The notes below the pieces were generated by a model. That model was not told where the DNA came from. It was given only the letters and a program-made list of their open reading frames with translations, and did not search any database. DNA of 10,132 nucleotides from SAR202 cluster bacterium (GTDB lineage Bacteria > Chloroflexota > Dehalococcoidia > Lucifugimonadales > UBA1123). Location: assembly GCA_030743915.1 (NCBI GenBank), contig JASLRP010000432.1, positions 1 to 10,132 of the forward strand, read 5' to 3'. The translations under genes were made by a program, and so were the position numbers. Positions 6,409-10,132 of the stretch are shown one piece after another (within the stretch, counting starts at the first letter, position 1; each line of letters opens with the position of its first letter).

Positions 6409-7254
6409 ATGACCTCCAATTTGAACAGTCTCGTGCCAAACCAAGAACCCCAGAAGCTGGCTGGCGACCTCCAATTCACCGAGGGGCCTCTGTGGCACCC
6501 GGATGGCTACCTGCTGTTCAGCGACATTCCGTCCAACGAGATCAAAAAGTACACTCCAGGCGGGAGCGTCGAGACTCACCTGACGCCCAGCCGAAACTCC
6601 AACGGCCTGACCTTCGACCGCGATGGCGTGTTGGTCGCCTGCGAGCATACAGGTCGTCAGGTGTCCCGGCAGGCCGCGAACGGACAGATGGAGCCAGTGG
6701 CGACCCATTACGACGGCAAGCGACTGAACAGCCCCAACGATGTGGTTGTCCACTCCAGCGGCCGCATATTCTTCACCGACCCGCCCTATGGCATCCAGCC
6801 GGAAGAGGCCGAGATCGGATTCAACGGCGTCTATCGCATCGACGCTGACGGCAGCGTGACGATGCTGGAGTCGGATTTCGGGAGACCCAACGGCCTCGCC
6901 TTCTCTCCTGACGAGTCTATCCTGTACGTGGACGACACCGAGCGTCGCAACGTCCGGGCTTTCGACGTTGGGTCGGACTTCTCGCTATCCAACGATCGAG
7001 TGTTCATCGACATGGACACGCCTCCAGCGGGAAGCCCCGACGGCATGAAGGTGGACACCGAAGGCAACCTCTACGTCACCGGAGCGGGCGGAGTGTGGGT
7101 CATCGGGCCGGACGCCTCTCACATTGGAACCATCGAGTTCCCAGAGCTTCCGGCAAACGTGGCCTTCGGTGGGGACGATTACAAAACCCTGTTCGTCACG
7201 GCCCGAACGGGCCTGTATAGCGTGCAGGTCAACGTCGCTGGGATCAAACCGTAG
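6409..7254 (+). CDS. SMP-30/gluconolactonase/LRE-like beta-propeller hydrolase
   Basis: 281 residues forming the six-bladed propeller of the SMP-30/gluconolactonase family (PF08450). The four residues that hold the single divalent metal are all recognisable: E25 in FTEGP (23-27), N110 in SPNDVV (108-113), N161 in GRPNGLAFSPD (158-168) and D211 in GSPDGMKVD (208-216). Blade repeats are visible as LLFSDI (35-40), IFFTDPPYG (120-128), ILYVDDT (171-177), LYVTGAGGVWV (221-231) and LFVTAR (261-266). Members hydrolyse sugar lactones and other esters or lactones, so this gene most probably opens a lactone ring; the physiological lactone is unknown. There is no signal peptide. GAGAGGA (6394-6400) eight bases before the ATG supports the start. 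The stop lies 43 bases from the acetamidase/formamidase start, suggesting a two-gene operon. Confidence 0.9.
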   Translation: MTSNLNSLVPNQEPQKLAGDLQFTEGPLWHPDGYLLFSDIPSNEIKKYTPGGSVETHLTPSRNSNGLTFDRDGVLVACEHTGRQVSRQAANGQMEPVATHYDGKRLNSPNDVVVHSSGRIFFTDPPYGIQPEEAEIGFNGVYRIDADGSVTMLESDFGRPNGLAFSPDESILYVDDTERRNVRAFDVGSDFSLSNDRVFIDMDTPPAGSPDGMKVDTEGNLYVTGAGGVWVIGPDASHIGTIEFPELPANVAFGGDDYKTLFVTARTGLYSVQVNVAGIKP

Positions 7255-7297
7255 CCGATAAATCACCATGCGCATCAACATATGAGATTGGATCATC

Positions 7298-8203
7298 ATG
7301 GAACACAACTTTTCTCCAACCACCTACTACGCGACGATAGGCTCCCACGAGCCCGCGCTGAATGTCGCCAGTGGAGACACGATAGTCACAACCACCATTG
7401 ACGCCGGAGGCTGGCACGCCAATGGCGATTTCATCGGGCCTCGTGGCAATCCTCAGACCGGGCCTATCTCCGTCGAGGGCGCAGAGCCGGGCGACACTCT
7501 GAAAGTGAAGTTCGAGAAAATCTGGCCCAATCGACCGCATGGGTTTTGCTCTCGTCGCATTGCTCCCCATGTGCTGGAGCCTGGAGACCCGAACACTGTG
7601 GAGCCGTTGGAGCGGCTCCAGTTCAGGCTCGATTTCGAAAACAGCACCGCGACCGTGGAAGACGGCCCATCTTCGATGTCCGATCTGACGGTGCCCATTC
7701 AACCGATGCTGGGATGCTTCGGCGTCGCGCCAGCCAGAGGCCAGGCCATATCCACCGCAACTTCAGGGCCATACGGCGGAAACATGGACTACAAAGGCTT
7801 CGCCCCTGGAGTCACTGCCTACTTGCCCGTCTTCGTGGAGGGAGCGCTGTTCCATCTGGGCGACGGCCACGCGTGGCAGGCCGATGGCGAAATCCTGGGC
7901 ACAGGCATCGAGATTTCGATGGACGTCACGCTGACTCTGGAGGTTATCAAAGGCAAGGAGATCGGCTGGCCTCGCGGCGAGAACGACGATTATATATTCA
8001 CCGCAGGCAACGCCCGACCACTGGATCAGGCGACACAGCACGCCTCATCAGAAATGATTCGCTGGCTTCAGTCTGACTACGGCCTGGACGCGGAGGAGGC
8101 GAATTTCCTCCTGGGCATGCACGTAGAATACGATGTCGGCAACATCTTCGATCCGGCGTTCACGATGGTCTGCAAACTCTCGAAGAGCGTTCTGCCCAAC
8201 TGA
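7298..8203 (+). CDS. Acetamidase/formamidase (FmdA/AmdA family)
   Basis: 301 residues, a full-length member of the FmdA_AmdA family (PF03069), whose enzymes hydrolyse formamide, acetamide and related short amides to ammonia and the acid. Conserved blocks in order: NPQTGPISVEGAEPGDTLKV (51-70), PMLGCFGVAPARG (136-148), GGNMDYKGF (160-168), LPVFVEGALFHLGDGHAWQA (176-195) and GEILGTGIEISMDVTL (197-212). The block with H186, D189, H191 and the following E198 holds the conserved acidic and histidine residues expected to bind metal. There is no signal peptide and no N-terminal truncation. The ribosome-binding site is poor (GATTGGATC just before the ATG), which would fit translation following the SMP-30-like gene 43 bases upstream. 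Ammonia release from small amides is a plausible nitrogen-scavenging role, but the natural substrate may be larger. Confidence 0.93.
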   Translation: MEHNFSPTTYYATIGSHEPALNVASGDTIVTTTIDAGGWHANGDFIGPRGNPQTGPISVEGAEPGDTLKVKFEKIWPNRPHGFCSRRIAPHVLEPGDPNTVEPLERLQFRLDFENSTATVEDGPSSMSDLTVPIQPMLGCFGVAPARGQAISTATSGPYGGNMDYKGFAPGVTAYLPVFVEGALFHLGDGHAWQADGEILGTGIEISMDVTLTLEVIKGKEIGWPRGENDDYIFTAGNARPLDQATQHASSEMIRWLQSDYGLDAEEANFLLGMHVEYDVGNIFDPAFTMVCKLSKSVLPN

Positions 8204-8308
8204 CGGTGTTCAGGTCGCTATACTGAGCCTGAGCGAAGTATTTGGTCGTGGCAGGAGTCGTTGCCTTACTGGCGCCAGATTCTCCACCTCCGTTCAGAAT
8301 GGCGAGTT
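8204..8308. other. Convergent gap with CCTGAGCG element and small palindromes
   Basis: This 105-base gap lies between the ends of the acetamidase gene (plus) and the SnoaL-like gene (minus). A weak stem ATACT (8220-8224) / AGTAT (8237-8241) encloses CCTGAGCGA (8228-8236), the same nine bases as at 6319-6327. A 10-base perfect palindrome CTGGCGCCAG is at 8269-8278. No T-run follows either, so termination is only a possibility. Confidence 0.3.
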
Positions 8309-8731
8309 CTATAAAGCTCCGATCTGCCGCAGAAGGCCGAGGTCGTCGCGTTGCACCCATTCCTCGGCGATCAGCCCGCTTTCCATTCGGGATATCGCCA
8401 TTCCTGTTGACGTGACGACGGCTCCGGTGGGCGGAACATCCATCCACTCTCCCAGGTGAGTTCCGGTCATTATCCAGCGACGAGTGACGAACTCGCCGCT
8501 GGCCGACGGGATGATCCACACGTCGAAGTGAAAATCCGGGAACGCGGTTTTCAGGTTCGTGATCTGGGCTTTGACGGCTTCGATGCCTACAACCCCGTTT
8601 GGAAGAATCGAGTCCCGCCTGACGTGGTTCGGCGCTAGAAGTTCGTAGGCCACATCGAGGTTCCCCTGATTCCATACCTCTTCGACGTACCGCGCAACCA
8701 ACTCTTCGGCGGACATGTCTGTATGCCCCAT
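8309..8731 (-). CDS. SnoaL-like ester cyclase/polyketide-cyclase-fold protein
   Basis: 140 residues starting MGHTDMSAEELVARYVEEVW. The sequence follows the SnoaL-like cone fold (PF07366, NTF2-like): an N-terminal helix with EEVWNQGNLD (17-26), then ELLAPNHVRRD (30-40), GIEAVKAQITNLKTAFPDFH (49-68), the strand RWIMTGTHLGEW (85-96) and a final strand pair GMAISRMESGLIAEEWVQRD (110-129) with the usual closing DDLGLLRQIG (129-138). Characterised members close rings in aromatic polyketides, but most, like this one, have no known substrate, and no polyketide genes are nearby. The frame extends upstream to 8806; I chose 8731 because AAAGGAG lies five bases before that ATG and the extra 25 residues lie outside the domain. 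It is divergent from the second transporter, so co-regulation is possible. Confidence 0.88.
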   Translation of the reverse strand: MGHTDMSAEELVARYVEEVWNQGNLDVAYELLAPNHVRRDSILPNGVVGIEAVKAQITNLKTAFPDFHFDVWIIPSASGEFVTRRWIMTGTHLGEWMDVPPTGAVVTSTGMAISRMESGLIAEEWVQRDDLGLLRQIGAL

Positions 8732-8779
8732 AACGGCTCCTTTGGGATGATTTCGAAATGCACGTTGATGGAATTCTAC

Positions 8780-8796
8780 CTCTCGCAACGCGAGAG
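8780..8796. promoter_or_regulatory. Hairpin in the divergent SnoaL/MFS control region
   Basis: CTCTCG (8780-8785) and CGAGAG (8791-8796) form a perfect 6-bp inverted repeat around CAACG. It lies 49 bases upstream of the SnoaL-like start and about 106 bases before the second transporter, in the 170-base divergent gap (8732-8901). TAGAAT (minus strand, immediately downstream) could be a -10 for the SnoaL-like gene, but no -35 matches. The symmetry and position suggest a possible operator; a terminator is unlikely in this orientation. Confidence 0.25.
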
Positions 8797-8901
8797 CGCA
8801 GGCCATTTTGCTGGGAATATGTCAGGCAAGTTGCCACTGAATTGTCGTAGTATCTGTGCGCCCCAAAACTTGAACTGACCGCCAGGCAGCGCACCTATCG
8901 A

Positions 8902-10128
8902 GTGAATATATCTGAAAAGCTACATGCCGCAGCATACCCGTTCAGCATGTTGCGCCAGCGCAACCTCGGCCTGGTCTGGTCGTCGGTCATGCTGGGCGGA
9001 ATGGGCGCTCAGATGGAAATGGTCGTGATGGCGTGGTTCGTGCTGAACCTCACCAACTCTCCGTTCCTTGTCGGGTTGGCAGGCTCGGCGCGGTTGGCGG
9101 CCAACATACTGGCCCTGTTTGCCGGAGCCATCGCGGACCGACTGCCCCGCCACCTGTTATTGGCCGGGGTTGGGTTCGCTATGGGTTCGCTGGCGTGTGT
9201 CCTCCTGATTCTGCTGCTGACCGACACGCTGGAGGTGTGGCACATCTTCGTCTTGACCTTCTCCAGCGGGCTGGCTCGAATATTCCAGATGCCTGCCGGA
9301 CAGTCGCTGGCGGCAGACAGCGTCCCCCAAGACCGCATCTCCACCAGTGTCGCCCTCATCAACAGCGGGATGAACCTCAACCTGGTCACAGGGCCGCTGA
9401 TCGGAGGGATACTGTTCGAGACGTTTGGTCCAGAGGGCGCATACGCGTTGATAGCCGCGTTGCACCTGTCCGCCGGTGTTTCCGCGCTGTTCATCCGCGT
9501 GGCAAGCCTGACCGAACAGACGCGAGAGTCTGTGTGGCGGCTGGTGCTGGGAGGATTGAAGTACGTAAGAGTCCAGCAGGCGCTGTGGGCGGGACTGCTG
9601 GTGGCGGCCATAATCAACCTCACGGGATTTCCGTTCCACTCCACGCTGATGCCCATATTTGCACGGGACGTTCTGGGCGTTGATGCCCGAGGGCTGGGAC
9701 TGCTGATATCCGCTTTCGGCATTGGCGCTCTGGTTGGCTCCTTTGCGCTGGCATCGGTGCAAAATCTGAAGCGGCCTGGCCGGTCGCTGATCGTCGCGGT
9801 GATTGCCTGGCACGCCATGATGGTGGTGTTCTCGACATCGACCTCCTTCCCAATCTCCATCGCCATCCTGCTGGTGGCGGGAATGGCGTTTTCGGCCACC
9901 CTCGTGCTGATTCTTACCGTCCTGCTGGGCACTGCCCGTCCGGAGTTCAGGGGGCGAATCATGGGACTGCGGGTGCTGGCGATCTACGCCCACACCTTCG
10001 GAAGCCTGAGTTCAGGAGGAATGGCCGGATTGTGGGGAGCGCCGGTGGCGGCCAGCGTCAACGCCGTCTGGGGCGTTACTATGATCAGCCTGCTCGCCTT
10101 CATCGCGCCTAAACTGCGCCAGTCGTAA
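8902..10128 (+). CDS. MFS transporter, MFS_3 family, second copy
   Basis: 408 residues with about twelve hydrophobic segments. Motif A reads GAIADRLPRH (75-84). EVWHIFVLTFSSGLARIFQM (111-130), followed by PAGQSL, aligns with the same place in the transporter at 2476 (shared WH, VL-F, G-AR and QMPA-Q), so the two are distant paralogues of one export-type family. Clear helices include VVMAWFVLNL (41-50) and ILLVAGMAFSATLVLILTVL (322-341). The start is uncertain: the frame opens after a stop at 8848 and the first ordinary start is GTG at 8902, with no strong ribosome-binding site. ATG at 8947 (residue 16) is the alternative and would still retain helix 1. The transported compound is unknown. It is divergent from the SnoaL-like gene and ends four bases before the window edge, so any downstream partner is not visible. 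Confidence 0.9.
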   Translation: MNISEKLHAAAYPFSMLRQRNLGLVWSSVMLGGMGAQMEMVVMAWFVLNLTNSPFLVGLAGSARLAANILALFAGAIADRLPRHLLLAGVGFAMGSLACVLLILLLTDTLEVWHIFVLTFSSGLARIFQMPAGQSLAADSVPQDRISTSVALINSGMNLNLVTGPLIGGILFETFGPEGAYALIAALHLSAGVSALFIRVASLTEQTRESVWRLVLGGLKYVRVQQALWAGLLVAAIINLTGFPFHSTLMPIFARDVLGVDARGLGLLISAFGIGALVGSFALASVQNLKRPGRSLIVAVIAWHAMMVVFSTSTSFPISIAILLVAGMAFSATLVLILTVLLGTARPEFRGRIMGLRVLAIYAHTFGSLSSGGMAGLWGAPVAASVNAVWGVTMISLLAFIAPKLRQS

Positions 10129-10132
10129 TTGT

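Noticed and set aside
5887..6753. Long minus-strand frame (288 residues) opposite the flavin-fold and SMP-30 genes
   Set aside because: It spans two well-supported plus-strand genes and the gap between them, and its translation has no recognisable motif; it is a codon-bias shadow.
9009..9993. Minus-strand frames of 278 and 317 residues opposite the second transporter
   Set aside because: They are antisense shadows of a clear twelve-helix MFS gene, with polar, low-complexity translations.
1..10132. CRISPR array, insertion sequence, phage or defence genes
   Set aside because: No regularly spaced repeats, transposase or integrase motifs, or defence-type nuclease or NTPase domains were seen on either strand.

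Overview
The window looks like a moderately GC-rich environmental bacterium. The closest gene set I can bring to mind is Chloroflexota of the SAR202/Dehalococcoidia type: metal-dependent cyclase, MFS_3 exporters, a probable F420-dependent flavin-fold protein, a SnoaL-like protein, an SMP-30 lactonase and an FmdA-type amidase. That placement is inference from gene content only. No rRNA, tRNA or taxonomic marker gene is present.

Layout. The left edge carries a cyclase-family metallohydrolase on the minus strand (934 to beyond base 1), complete except for its last few residues. It is divergent from a plus-strand series: a sulfite-oxidase-type molybdopterin protein (1315-2421), an MFS_3 transporter (2476-3822) and an amidohydrolase (3906-5165), with gaps of 54 and 83 bases. 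A perfect 13-bp hairpin sits between the first two and contains the transporter's only conventional start codon. A 676-base, mostly non-coding stretch follows (5166-5841). It hides a small, previously easy-to-miss minus-strand reading frame for a 55-residue double-CxxC zinc-ribbon protein (5282-5449). Next come a PPOX/F420-type small flavin-fold protein (5842-6264), an SMP-30/gluconolactonase-like protein (6409-7254) and an acetamidase/formamidase (7298-8203); the last two are 43 bases apart and probably co-transcribed. A minus-strand SnoaL-like protein (8309-8731) converges on them and diverges from a second MFS_3 transporter (8902-10128), which is complete just before the right edge.

How the genes may work together. 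Nearly every enzyme here is a hydrolase or small redox protein acting on organic substrates: amide bonds (FmdA family, amidohydrolase, kynurenine-formamidase-like cyclase), lactones (SMP-30), and a Mo-dependent redox centre. Two transporters of one efflux-type family accompany them. This reads as an accessory catabolic or detoxification neighbourhood for amide- or lactone-containing compounds. No single pathway can be named, and the strand changes show that it is at least four transcription units, not one operon. No mobile element, CRISPR array or defence system was seen.
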